Below are positions 1 through 8,482 of a DNA stretch of 64,000 nt, one piece after another. The position numbers and the translations under genes were made by a program. The DNA lies in contig JAQTUW010000011.1 of assembly GCA_028707085.1 (NCBI GenBank), positions 18,741-82,740 on the forward strand, read 5' to 3'. The notes under the pieces are model-generated. The model saw nothing but the letters and a program-made list of their open reading frames with translations. It had not been told where the DNA came from and did no database searches. This DNA is from Methylococcales bacterium. GTDB lineage: Bacteria; Pseudomonadota; Gammaproteobacteria; Methylococcales; Methylomonadaceae. The first letter of the stretch is position 1, and the number at the start of each line of letters is the position of its first letter.

Positions 1-864
1 TCTGGAACCCAGTAGAAACGGAAAGGCGAATAACAATAAAGTGATGGGCAGAAAGATTGCATCTTCTTCTTTTCCTAGGATATAAATCAGAAATTGCTCA
101 AGGCGTCCGCGGTACCATCCCCAGTACAAGCCGTTTTGAGCGATGCTTTCAGACGCCTCCAGTGATTTTGAAACGATATAGAGACTAAAAAAAACGGCTA
201 ACAGGATATAGGGCAGGCATAGCCATAAAAAGGCTTTTGACAACTCGAAACGCTTGAGCAAAAAACCCAGTCCGACCGCCAGTGCAAACCAGAACGCCAG
301 GCCATGCGAAAAAAATACCAGAATCCCTGTCAATAGCAGATGGACGCCCTTGCGAAGAGAGGGGGTATCGGCAAATTGTTTGGCGTAGGCGATAAACAAT
401 AAGCAGAATGGGGTCGCCAGCATAAAGGTGAAAAATCCCCATTTAAAACAAATGCCGAAAAATCCGGGAATAAATAGCCAGTCCAGGCGTTCGTCGCCGT
501 CCAGGGTCTTGCGCAGCCTGATGCAGGCATAGATGAAAAACAGATAGCCCAGGGATAGTAAAATTTTGGCGGAAACTGTGACCGAAAATAAATGACTCAA
601 CCCCAGCCAGGCCAGATAGCTGGTCAGATAGGGGGTAAAGAGGTTGATGGTATAGACATTGGCCCAGGGAGAGTGGCCATCCATCAAATCCTTTAAAGTG
701 GCCGCCTGAACGGCAAGCTGAGGCAGGTCGGCCATGGGCGGGCGCGGAGCCAGCCAAAAAACGCCGGCCGCGTAAACGGCGGTCAGCATAAACAATATTC
801 GAAAAATGTGCTCGGGCTTATTCAAACCGCCGAGTTCGCCATGCGTCTGCAAAAAGATTTTCAT
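1..864 (-). CDS. Polytopic membrane protein, C-terminal part cut off by the window edge
   Basis: Reading the minus strand from the ATG at 864 gives 288 codons open to base 1 with no stop, so the ORF track missed it; the track entries at 185-442 and 443-757 are other-frame shadows. The translation starts MKIFLQTHGELGG and is very hydrophobic, with roughly seven or eight likely membrane spans separated by short loops, for example around LLLTGILVFFSHGLAFWF and LCLPYILLAVFFSLYIV. Such proteins are often glycosyltransferase-C, O-antigen polymerase or uncharacterised membrane families, but I recognise no defining motif. It is divergent from ndh across about 280 bases. That it is a real gene is fairly sure; its function is unknown. 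Confidence 0.75.
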   Translation of the reverse strand, partial: MKIFLQTHGELGGLNKPEHIFRILFMLTAVYAAGVFWLAPRPPMADLPQLAVQAATLKDLMDGHSPWANVYTINLFTPYLTSYLAWLGLSHLFSVTVSAKILLSLGYLFFIYACIRLRKTLDGDERLDWLFIPGFFGICFKWGFFTFMLATPFCLLFIAYAKQFADTPSLRKGVHLLLTGILVFFSHGLAFWFALAVGLGFLLKRFELSKAFLWLCLPYILLAVFFSLYIVSKSLEASESIAQNGLYWGWYRGRLEQFLIYILGKEEDAIFLPITLLLFAFPFLLGSR

Positions 865-1058
865 ACCCTGATACACAATTGATTATGGATATCCGGTTCA
901 CCGGCAGAACGTGCGCGTGGCGATAATACCGAACCTGTTTTATGTAAAGTTTCAGGTTAAGCCTAATCTTTAAGCGGATCCAAGGTCAAGTTTTGTTCCG
1001 GCTGGTGTAGCAGATATCGATTTACGTTTCAAATTCGGTCAGTCCCTGCATGATTGGT

Positions 1059-1064
1059 TATAAT
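1059..1064 (+). promoter_or_regulatory. Candidate -10 box upstream of ndh
   Basis: A perfect TATAAT lies about 80 bases before the ndh start, in the 280-base gap between two divergent genes. No good TTGACA is found at the right spacing; TTCGGT about 19 bases upstream is the nearest. The rest of the gap shows no clear feature. Confidence 0.4.
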
Positions 1065-1145
1065 GCAAGGCATAGGGAATTAATAATAAAATCAGGATAA
1101 CCTTTCTGTGGTCTGCATGGCGACTGCCAATTTTGAGGAAGAACG

Positions 1146-2447
1146 ATGGCTGATGAGGTACATAAAATCGTGATTGTGGGCGGCGGGGCAGCCGGCCTGG
1201 AGCTGGCAACCCATCTGGGGCATAACCTGGGTAAAACCGGGCGGGCGGAAGTCACCTTGCTGGACGCCTCCTCCACCCATATCTGGAAACCCTTGCTGCA
1301 CGAAGTGGCCTCCGGTACGCTGGCGGAAGCGGAAGAGATCGAATACCTGGCCCAGGCCCATCGCAACCACTTCAGGTTCCGGCTGGGGCGCATGGAAGGG
1401 TTGAACCGGACGGCAAAAGAAATTTACATCAGCCCCACCCTCAATGAGCAGGGGGTGGAGCTCATTCCCCGCCGCACCTTCAAATACGACACTCTGGTGC
1501 TGGCTGTGGGCAGCGTCAGCAATACCTTCGGCATCAAGGGTGTGGATCGGCACTGCATGTTTATCGATACCACGGCCCAGGCCTATCGCTTTCAAAAACA
1601 TCTGGTGGAAAGCTATTACATAAAATCCTATGCCGGCCAGAACAGTCTTAAGGATAAACCGCTGTCGATTGTGATTGTCGGAGCCGGCGCCACAGGGGTC
1701 GAACTGTCAGCCGAACTGCACGAGGTGACCAAACTGCTGGCGACCTATGGCCTGGAAGATTCCGACAAGGTCAAAATTACCATTATCGAGGCGGCAACCC
1801 AGTTATTGCCCGCCTTGCCGCCCAGACTCTCCGCCGCCACCCAGCAGCAACTGCTCAAGCTGGGCATCGGTCTCAAGCTTGGCCGCCGGGTAGTCGAGGT
1901 GACGGAAAATGCCGTGTATACCCATGATGGCGAAGTGTTCGACGCCGATCTGAAAGTGTGGGCCGCCGGCATCAAGGCGCCGGACTGGATGAAAAATCTC
2001 GATGGACTGGAAACCAATGCGATTAACCAGCTCATTGTCGATCAGACCCTGAAGACCGGCGACGATAATATATTCGCCATCGGCGACTGCGCGGCCTGCG
2101 TCTGGGCCGGGCATCAAGGCAATGTGCCGCCGCGGGCGCAGGCCGCGCATCAGCAGGCGACCGCCGTGGCTAAATCCATCGCCAACAGGCTGAAGAATAA
2201 ACCGCCGGTGACTTTTGTCTATCGCGATTATGGTTCGCTGGTGTCTCTGGGTAAATACAGCACTGTCGGCAGCCTGATGGGCAGCCTGATGGGTACGGTC
2301 AGCGTGGGCGGGTTTATCGCTTACCTGGTTTATCTATCCTTGTATAAAATGCACCAGATTGCCATCCACGGCTATTTTCGTACCGCGATGCTGAGTTTGT
2401 CCAATCTGTTCCGCCGCAGTACGCACGCTAAAATTAAAATGCATTGA
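1146..2447 (+). CDS. ndh: Type II NADH dehydrogenase (NDH-2)
   Basis: Single-subunit, non-proton-pumping NADH:quinone oxidoreductase that passes electrons from NADH through FAD to the quinone pool at the inner membrane. At 433 residues it fits the family. The FAD-binding Rossmann motif GGGAAG is at residues 12-17, a second nucleotide motif VIVGAGATGVELSAEL is near 177-192, and the C-terminal flavin motif AIGDCAA is near 311. The last 60 residues hold the amphipathic/hydrophobic stretch that anchors NDH-2 to the membrane. GAGGAAG precedes the ATG at good spacing. It appears monocistronic, divergent from the membrane gene on its left. Confidence 0.93.
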   Translation: MADEVHKIVIVGGGAAGLELATHLGHNLGKTGRAEVTLLDASSTHIWKPLLHEVASGTLAEAEEIEYLAQAHRNHFRFRLGRMEGLNRTAKEIYISPTLNEQGVELIPRRTFKYDTLVLAVGSVSNTFGIKGVDRHCMFIDTTAQAYRFQKHLVESYYIKSYAGQNSLKDKPLSIVIVGAGATGVELSAELHEVTKLLATYGLEDSDKVKITIIEAATQLLPALPPRLSAATQQQLLKLGIGLKLGRRVVEVTENAVYTHDGEVFDADLKVWAAGIKAPDWMKNLDGLETNAINQLIVDQTLKTGDDNIFAIGDCAACVWAGHQGNVPPRAQAAHQQATAVAKSIANRLKNKPPVTFVYRDYGSLVSLGKYSTVGSLMGSLMGTVSVGGFIAYLVYLSLYKMHQIAIHGYFRTAMLSLSNLFRRSTHAKIKMH

Positions 2448-2580
2448 TGGTAACCGTTCCGCTTTTCATGGCGGATAGCCAAACCATGAGCGGCTGACAG
2501 TCTGGCGGGAAAAGCTGTTGTCGCGCCGGCTGACCGCCATGCGTTTATCGACTATAAGAAAAAAAACAGAGCAAATTAAA

Positions 2581-3102
2581 ATGTTAGATATTGAATACGA
2601 ATTCCGCGAACAGGATCTGGTTCACTTTAATGAACACCGGCTGTCGAACAATCTGGAAATGCAGAAAAAAATCCGCCAGAATCGACTGCTTGTGCCGGGC
2701 GTCATGCTGTTTATCGGCCTGTTTTACTATGTCTACTACGTCGATATGATGACGACGGCTTATATTACGATGCTGGCTCTGGTCTGGGGTATTTTTTCGC
2801 CGTTCATCATGAAAATCGATATGCGCCGCCAGTTTTTCAATCAATATACCGAGGCTGAAAAAAAAGCGATTCTGGGTGTACACAGCTTGAGCATAGAACC
2901 GGAGTTTCTGCAGGAAAGAGCGCCCGGCGGCAAGCACAAAACCCCCTGGAAAGAAATGCTGCGGGTCGAGAATCACAAGGATTATGTGTATATCTATCTC
3001 GATATTGACGCGGCGATTGTGATTCCGCGGGAAACCGTGACCAAGGGCGATCTGAAACTGTTCAGCAAACAGGTCGAAAGCATGATAGACCGGCTGGGTT
3101 GA
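2581..3102 (+). CDS. YcxB-like membrane protein of unknown function
   Basis: The track starts this ORF at a TTG (2518), but the ATG at 2581 gives the N-terminus MLDIEYEFREQDL, which looks like members of the YcxB family; the protein is then 173 residues. Two close membrane spans sit at about residues 38-75 (VMLFIGLFYYVYYV and ITMLALVWGIF), followed by a soluble beta-rich domain ending in IPRETV and a helix. The family is widespread but its role is not known to me. It follows ndh by about 130 bases and converges on the CPBP protease gene. The ribosome site before 2581 is weak, so the start is somewhat uncertain. Confidence 0.65.
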   Translation: MLDIEYEFREQDLVHFNEHRLSNNLEMQKKIRQNRLLVPGVMLFIGLFYYVYYVDMMTTAYITMLALVWGIFSPFIMKIDMRRQFFNQYTEAEKKAILGVHSLSIEPEFLQERAPGGKHKTPWKEMLRVENHKDYVYIYLDIDAAIVIPRETVTKGDLKLFSKQVESMIDRLG

Positions 3103-3191
3103 GCTGGGAGGGCTCGACGTAGTCCGGATTCCAGCGGCCCCGCTGATTCCGAAGGCTGGGATTTCTTTCCCGGCTGCTTGCCGCAGTTTTG

Positions 3192-4127
3192 TCAGTCTGT
3201 TGTCGGGCGATCCGGCGTCCGGGTTATACCGGTCAAGGCCGCCGGTCGCTTTGCGCTCATCGGCCGGCTCAGCAAAATAAAAATCCCTATCGCCAGCGTC
3301 AGCCAGACGCTGACCAGAGGGCCGATGACCCCGTCGTAATTGCTCACCAGATACAGATAGGCGGATTGCGGATTGACATTGCAGACATCCTTGCTGACCT
3401 TGATCTGCCACACCCAGCCGCAATGACAGCCTATGCACAGCCCCAGACTATGGGGGATGCGGCTGCGCAACACGGCCAGAAACACCCCGACCACGAACAG
3501 CGAAACGAAGGCGCTGAGGATTTCAGGATTAAACCAGTTGCCGAATGCCTCCACCATCAGTTTAAACCCGCTGCCGATCGAGATATCCGCAAAAGGGATG
3601 GCGGTTTTGCTCTTCAGAAAATGCAGGGCGGCGTAATATAGCGAGGTGATGACAATGGCGAGCATTGCGCCCATTTGCCGACGCAGGCTGGTCAATAATA
3701 GTCCGCGGAACACAATTTCCTCGAACAGAGCGATCAGCAGCGCCAGCAGCAAGCCCAGGCCGATTTTCTCGGCAATTTTGGCGGCCGTCCAGTTGCGGCT
3801 CAGATCAAGCACATGTACGTCCAGCGCATAGAGCGTCAACAAAACCGGCAGCAGTGTCGCCAGGGACAGCAGCAAACCCTTAAGCAACTGCTTAAAAAAT
3901 AGCCGGCCTGACGATGCAAAGCCCAAATCCAGCCAGCTCAGGCGCAGATATTTCTTCAGTGGAAAAATGCTCAGTACCAGCAATAACTGGGTGGTCTTGC
4001 TGATAATCTTGTCCAGGCCGGCTATGTCGCCAGCCAGTTGCAATAGCCCATAGCCCAGCAGGCAGGCGCAGGCCACCAGCACCAGCAGCAAGGCCAGCGG
4101 CAACAATAGGCCAGCGGCGAATCGCAT
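3192..4127 (-). CDS. CPBP-family intramembrane metalloprotease (CAAX protease-like)
   Basis: Membrane protein of about 311 residues with at least six hydrophobic spans. The three conserved CPBP motifs are visible: EEIVFR (EExxxR), an AALHF segment (the FxxxH-type motif) and a third histidine motif in GLCIGCHCGWVW. These are the residues thought to bind the catalytic metal in Rce1-like proteases. The track begins at a GTG (4145), but the ATG at 4127 overlaps the rsmE stop as ATGA, which fits translational coupling, so I use that. It is the last gene of bioA-rsmE-CPBP. Its substrate is unknown. The C-terminal tail after the last span is long and polar. Confidence 0.8.
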   Translation of the reverse strand: MRFAAGLLLPLALLLVLVACACLLGYGLLQLAGDIAGLDKIISKTTQLLLVLSIFPLKKYLRLSWLDLGFASSGRLFFKQLLKGLLLSLATLLPVLLTLYALDVHVLDLSRNWTAAKIAEKIGLGLLLALLIALFEEIVFRGLLLTSLRRQMGAMLAIVITSLYYAALHFLKSKTAIPFADISIGSGFKLMVEAFGNWFNPEILSAFVSLFVVGVFLAVLRSRIPHSLGLCIGCHCGWVWQIKVSKDVCNVNPQSAYLYLVSNYDGVIGPLVSVWLTLAIGIFILLSRPMSAKRPAALTGITRTPDRPTTD

Positions 4128-4855
4128 CAGTTGAAATCTCCCCACAGGGTTTGCGCCGCAGTCAGGGCGGCAAGCACGGCGGTTTCGGTACGCAGAATGC
4201 GCGCGCCCATTCGCACCGGCACAAAGCCGTGCATTCCGGCGATTTCGCGTTCCAGGGGGCTAAAGCCGCCTTCCGGGCCGGAAAGCAGGGTGACCGAACC
4301 GGTTTGAGGCTGCAACTCGGCCAGACTCAGCTCGGCATAAGGGTCAAGAAACACTTTCAGATTCTGCTGTCGGCCAACCCAGTCGGGCAGTGTGGCGATA
4401 TCGCCCAGTATCGGCAGGCGGGTGCGGCCGGATTGTTCGGCGGCATGCAGGATAATGTTTTGCCAATGTTGCAGGCGCTGCTGTTTTTTATCGTCGCTGA
4501 ATTTAATGACGCAGCGTTCCGTGATTAGCGGGGTCAAGTGGTTGACGCCCAGTTCCACCGCTTTCTGCACCGACCAGTCCATGCGGTCGCCACGGGAAAT
4601 GCCGATGCCCAGCTGCACAGTAAGCGGTGATTCAACATCGCGGGCTATGAATTGTTCGATAGCCACCCGCACGGATTTGCGGCTGACGACATCCAGACGG
4701 CACAAATATTCGCCGCCCTGACCGTTGAACAGGATAATGTCCTGCGGCGGTTTCAGGCGCAATACGCTACGCAGGTAATGGCCGGTATCGTCATCCAGCT
4801 CCACGGTCTGGCCGATATTCAAGGCATTGCCGACATACAGACGGGAAACGCGCAT
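4127..4855 (-). CDS. rsmE: 16S rRNA m3U1498 methyltransferase RsmE
   Basis: SPOUT-fold methyltransferase that methylates U1498 of 16S rRNA with S-adenosylmethionine. The 242 residues match the usual length. An N-terminal PUA-like domain (MRVSRLYV onward) is followed by the SPOUT domain with LLSGPEGGFSPLE near residue 190 and RMGARILRTETAVLAAL near 218, the two SAM-binding loops of the deep trefoil knot. Its start overlaps the bioA stop as TAATG, and its stop overlaps the next start as ATGA, so the three genes are almost certainly co-translated. Confidence 0.95.
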   Translation of the reverse strand: MRVSRLYVGNALNIGQTVELDDDTGHYLRSVLRLKPPQDIILFNGQGGEYLCRLDVVSRKSVRVAIEQFIARDVESPLTVQLGIGISRGDRMDWSVQKAVELGVNHLTPLITERCVIKFSDDKKQQRLQHWQNIILHAAEQSGRTRLPILGDIATLPDWVGRQQNLKVFLDPYAELSLAELQPQTGSVTLLSGPEGGFSPLEREIAGMHGFVPVRMGARILRTETAVLAALTAAQTLWGDFN

Positions 4856-6219
4856 TAGTCTCGTACCGCGTATTGAATGCCCTGCCAGGCGACTTCTATC
4901 ATTAAAGCTATCTCTTGTTCGGTGATCACATAAGGGGGCATAAAATAAACGACATTACCCAGCGGGCGCAACAAAACCCCTTGGCTCAATGCGTGACGGT
5001 ACACTTTAAGACCGCGGCGCTCCCGCCAGGGAAAGGCTTCCCGGGCAGGTTTGTCCTTGACCAGTTCTATCGCCAGTATCATCCCGGTTTGCCGCACCTC
5101 GCCGACATGGGGGTGATCCGCAAAACCAGCGGCGGCGTTTGCCATCGACGCCGCCAGCCGGCGGTTGCCGGCCAGCACATCCTGTTGCCGAAACAAATCC
5201 AGGGTCGCCAGCGCCGCCCGGCAGCCCAGGGCATTGCCGGTATAACTGTGCGAATGTAAAAAACCGGTCAGATTCCGGTAATCGTCGTAAAAGGCCCGAT
5301 AAACCGTTTCGGTGGTTAAAACTGCGGACAAGGGTAAATATCCACCGGTCAAACCTTTGGACAAACACATGAAATCCGGGCTGATGGCAGCCTGTTCACA
5401 GGCGAACAGGCTGCCGGTACGCCCAAAGCCGACGGCAATTTCGTCGGCGATCAGATGCACGCCGTACCGGGTGCAGGCTTCGCGCAGCATTTCAAGATAG
5501 ACCGGATGATACATGCGCATGCCGCCCGCGCATTGTACCAAGGGTTCGACGATTACCGCACACACCGAATCGGCATGGCGAGCCAGGGTGTTTTCCATGT
5601 CGGCGAAACGACGTATGCAATACGCTTCCCAGCTTTCGCCCGGCTCCCGGTAATAACAGTCCGGGCTGGGCACGGTAATCACTTCCATCAATAATGGCGC
5701 ATAGGTTTTTTTGTACAGCGGCGTATCGCCAACCGCCAGCGCGCCAAGCGTCTCGCCGTGATAACTGTTTTCCAGGGTAATGAAACGGGTTTTTTTCGGC
5801 TGACCCTGATTAAGCCAGAAATGAAAACTCATTTTTAGGGCAATTTCGACGGCCGAGGAGCCGTTGTCGGCGTAAAAACATTTGTCAAGACCAGGCGGGG
5901 TAACGGCGACCAGTTGTTCCGCCAGCAACACCGCCGTCTCATGGGTAAAACCGCCCAGCAGCACATGCTCCAGGGTGTCGAGCTGATCTTTCAGGGCCTG
6001 ATTGATCGTCGGGTTGGCGTGGCCAAACAGATTGACCCACCAGGAACTGATGGCGTCGAGATAACGATTGCCGTCAAAATCCTCCAGCCAGACGCCGCGA
6101 GCGGATTTGACTGGAATCATGGGCAGATTTTCCAGTTCGCGCGGGTCGTGATCCTTCATCTGGGTGCAGGGATGCCACAGGACGGCAAGGTCGCGGGCGA
6201 CAAGGGAAGAATTGTTCAT
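4855..6219 (-). CDS. bioA: Adenosylmethionine-8-amino-7-oxononanoate aminotransferase
   Basis: PLP enzyme of biotin synthesis: it moves the amino group of S-adenosylmethionine to 7-keto-8-aminopelargonate (KAPA), giving diaminopelargonate (DAPA). At 454 residues it is of normal length for class III aminotransferases. Motifs seen are the N-terminal LWHPCTQMKDH, typical of BioA, SYHGETLGA, DEIAVGFGRTG with the PLP-binding Asp, and CLSKGLTGGYLPLS with the Schiff-base lysine. It heads the bioA-rsmE-CPBP operon; no other bio gene is in the window. The gene is divergent from the glycosyltransferase gene at 6434. Confidence 0.95.
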   Translation of the reverse strand: MNNSSLVARDLAVLWHPCTQMKDHDPRELENLPMIPVKSARGVWLEDFDGNRYLDAISSWWVNLFGHANPTINQALKDQLDTLEHVLLGGFTHETAVLLAEQLVAVTPPGLDKCFYADNGSSAVEIALKMSFHFWLNQGQPKKTRFITLENSYHGETLGALAVGDTPLYKKTYAPLLMEVITVPSPDCYYREPGESWEAYCIRRFADMENTLARHADSVCAVIVEPLVQCAGGMRMYHPVYLEMLREACTRYGVHLIADEIAVGFGRTGSLFACEQAAISPDFMCLSKGLTGGYLPLSAVLTTETVYRAFYDDYRNLTGFLHSHSYTGNALGCRAALATLDLFRQQDVLAGNRRLAASMANAAAGFADHPHVGEVRQTGMILAIELVKDKPAREAFPWRERRGLKVYRHALSQGVLLRPLGNVVYFMPPYVITEQEIALMIEVAWQGIQYAVRD

Positions 6220-6341
6220 GCCTGAATGCCGGGAAGGATTTGATTTTGTTCCGATTGAGAAGGATCAGCGGGCCGGAATATCCTCTCCGGACTCCGGAAG
6301 CGCGTTTGCAGTGTTAATGATGCGGGTTTATTCCGACAAGG

Positions 6342-6407
6342 TATAATGATACTCTCATTTTACCATTGTGCGGCATGCAATAAGCGCAAGCCGGTATGCC
6401 GGCTTTT
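6342..6407 (+). promoter_or_regulatory. Leader of the glycosyltransferase genes: -10 box and GC hairpin
   Basis: A TATAAT preceded by GG lies at 6342-6347, about 90 bases before the GT2 start; no convincing -35 was found. Between it and the gene, AAGCCGG and CCGGCTT (6388-6405) form a 7-base-pair stem with a TATG loop followed by TT. This looks like a short terminator-type hairpin inside the leader and may attenuate or stabilise the transcript. Confidence 0.4.
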
Positions 6408-6433
6408 CGCGGCATCATTACTTACTCATTATT

Positions 6434-7300
6434 ATGAAAATCTGGATTTGCATTCCTGTTTTTAATCGTGTCCGCTTTACCCTGAATTGTCTGGCCACCC
6501 TCAATGCCCAGACCTTCCGCAACTATACGGTGGTAATCTGCGACCATGGCTCCACGGATGGCACCAGCGTCGCCATTCGCGAGCAGTTTCCGGATGTGGT
6601 CTTGCTGAATGCGGATAGTTCGCTGTGGTGGACGGGGGCCATCAACCGTTGCGTTAGCCATGTGCTGGCGCATGCCGATGCCGGCGACAGTCTGCTGACG
6701 TTGAACAATGACAACGAATTGCCGGCGGATTATCTGCAAAATCTGGCGGCAAGCCAGGCCCGATATCCCGGAGCCATCATCACCTCGGTCATTCACGACA
6801 TTAAAACCGGGCAGGCGGCGTCTACCGGTTACCGGATCAACTGGCTGCTGGCCAGCGCCACGCTGGTCGATTTCGAGCGGGATCATCTGCCGGGCGACCC
6901 GGATTGCGTCGCCGTCACCCAGGCATGCGGCCAGGGAACGCTGTTTCCAGTGCAGGCTTTCAGGGATTTGGGGCTGTACGACGAGTGGCGTTTGCCGCAT
7001 TATGCCGCCGATTATGATTTCACCTTCCGGGCCGCCCGGGCCGGTTACCCCATTTATCTGTGCCGGCAGTGCAAGGTCTATTCCTATGTGGAAGAAACCG
7101 GTCTGGTGAAAGTGCTGGAAAAATTTTCCCTGAAAAGTTTTATCGATTATTTCACCAGTATCCGTTCGCCCGGCAATCTTCGGGTGCGCTGGTGGTACGG
7201 CTGGAACAACTGCCCGAAAATCTATTTGCCGACTTATCTGCTGCTGGATTTTATGCGGGTGTTCGGCAGTTACTTTAAAAAGCTGATCTACAGCCGGTAA
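6434..7300 (+). CDS. Family 2 glycosyltransferase
   Basis: Inverting GT-A type sugar transferase, probably acting at the cytoplasmic face of the membrane on a polysaccharide intermediate. From the ATG at 6434 the protein is 288 residues and starts directly with the nucleotide-binding strand MKIWICIPVFNR; the longer track ORF adds 22 unlikely residues from a GTG. CDHGSTDGTS is the usual GT2 motif after strand 2, LTLNNDNELP holds the DXD-like metal site, and ADYDFTFRAARAGY resembles the acceptor-side ED motif. It is first in a run of three glycosyltransferase genes. Sugar and acceptor cannot be told from sequence. Confidence 0.85.
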   Translation: MKIWICIPVFNRVRFTLNCLATLNAQTFRNYTVVICDHGSTDGTSVAIREQFPDVVLLNADSSLWWTGAINRCVSHVLAHADAGDSLLTLNNDNELPADYLQNLAASQARYPGAIITSVIHDIKTGQAASTGYRINWLLASATLVDFERDHLPGDPDCVAVTQACGQGTLFPVQAFRDLGLYDEWRLPHYAADYDFTFRAARAGYPIYLCRQCKVYSYVEETGLVKVLEKFSLKSFIDYFTSIRSPGNLRVRWWYGWNNCPKIYLPTYLLLDFMRVFGSYFKKLIYSR

Positions 7301-7378
7301 GCTGGCGGGGCAGCCAGTGATGTTCGGCGCCGCATTATCCTGAAATTTGAGAAACGGAATCTATTGCAGAGGTGGAAA

Positions 7379-8482
7379 GTGATTAAGGCGATAATTGTGA
7401 CAAATGTGCCGGCCCCTTACCGGGTACCGGTCTGGCGGCTGGCGGCGCAGGCGGAAGGCATAGATCTGCAACTGGTCTTCTGCGGCCAGCCGCATATCGA
7501 TACCTCGCTGTCCCCCGATGATTACGGTTTTACCAAGCATTTTCTGGCCGGGCCATACAAGATCATGGACAGCCGTTTTACGCATAGCGATTTTGGAGTA
7601 TGGGCCTTGCTGAACCGCTTGCGGCCCGACGTGGTGATTACCACCGGCTATATTCCGACCTTCATGTACGCTTTCGCCTGGGCCGTCGCCCACGGCGCGC
7701 CGCATATCGCCATGACCGATGGCACCTATCGCTCCGAGTTATCCCTGAGCTGGAAGCACAAACTGGTCAGGCATATCGTACTCAGGCTGAGTAGCGGCTT
7801 TATCGGCGCCAGCGAAGGCTCCAGGGAGTTGTTCCGCCAATATGGTGTGGATGCCGGGCGCATGCATTTATCCTATCTGTGTACCGATAACGACCGATTC
7901 AATTGCCCGCCATCCGCCACGGCGGCGGATTTTCTGTTCTGCGGCCGTTTCGTGGCCCTGAAGCGGCCTTTGCTGGTGCTGGATGTGGCCCAGGCGACCG
8001 CCATTCGCCTGGGCAGACGGGTGTCTGTGGATTTTGTCGGCAGCGGCGAGCTGGAAACCCAGATGCGCCAGTACGCGGCGGAGATGGCCGAGCATGTCGA
8101 ATGCCGTTTTCTGGGTTACGCCAGCCAGGCCGAGTTACCGCAGCGTTACGCTCATGCCAGGCTGTTTTTATTCCCGACCGAAAATGATACCTGGGGCGTG
8201 GTCGCCAACGAAGCCTGCGCCGCAGGTCTGCCGGTGATTGTGTCGCCTCACGCCGGGGTGGCTGGAGAACTGATCGTGGATGGCTACAATGGCTATGTGC
8301 GGGAAATGGATGTCGAATTGTGGACGGCGGCGGCGGTTGACTTGTTGACCGATGAGGCGAAATACAGGCAGTTTGCCGCCAACAGCCGTGAACAGGTCAA
8401 GGAATACAGCTATGCCAATTCCGCGAAAGGTCTGGTGGCGGCCATACGGGAAAGTGACGCGCTACGGCGTAAAAACCCATGA
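7379..8482 (+). CDS. Family 4 (GT-B) glycosyltransferase
   Basis: Retaining glycosyltransferase of the GT4/GT1 group, 367 residues from the GTG at 7379. That start has AGAGGTGG just upstream, better than the TTG used by the track at 7364. The N-terminal half (AIIVTNVPAPYRVPVWRLA) has the acceptor-domain fold. The C-terminal half carries FCGRFVALKRP and the E-x7-E motif in FPTENDTWGVVANEACAAG, which binds the nucleotide sugar. The stop overlaps the next glycosyltransferase start by ATGA, so the two are coupled. It probably helps build an exported polysaccharide; the exact sugar is not known. Confidence 0.85.
   Translation: MIKAIIVTNVPAPYRVPVWRLAAQAEGIDLQLVFCGQPHIDTSLSPDDYGFTKHFLAGPYKIMDSRFTHSDFGVWALLNRLRPDVVITTGYIPTFMYAFAWAVAHGAPHIAMTDGTYRSELSLSWKHKLVRHIVLRLSSGFIGASEGSRELFRQYGVDAGRMHLSYLCTDNDRFNCPPSATAADFLFCGRFVALKRPLLVLDVAQATAIRLGRRVSVDFVGSGELETQMRQYAAEMAEHVECRFLGYASQAELPQRYAHARLFLFPTENDTWGVVANEACAAGLPVIVSPHAGVAGELIVDGYNGYVREMDVELWTAAAVDLLTDEAKYRQFAANSREQVKEYSYANSAKGLVAAIRESDALRRKNP

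Noticed and set aside
3192-4145. GTG start of the CPBP protease at 4145 given by the track
   Set aside because: The ATG at 4127 forms an ATGA overlap with the rsmE stop, typical of coupled genes; the longer start overlaps rsmE by 19 bases.
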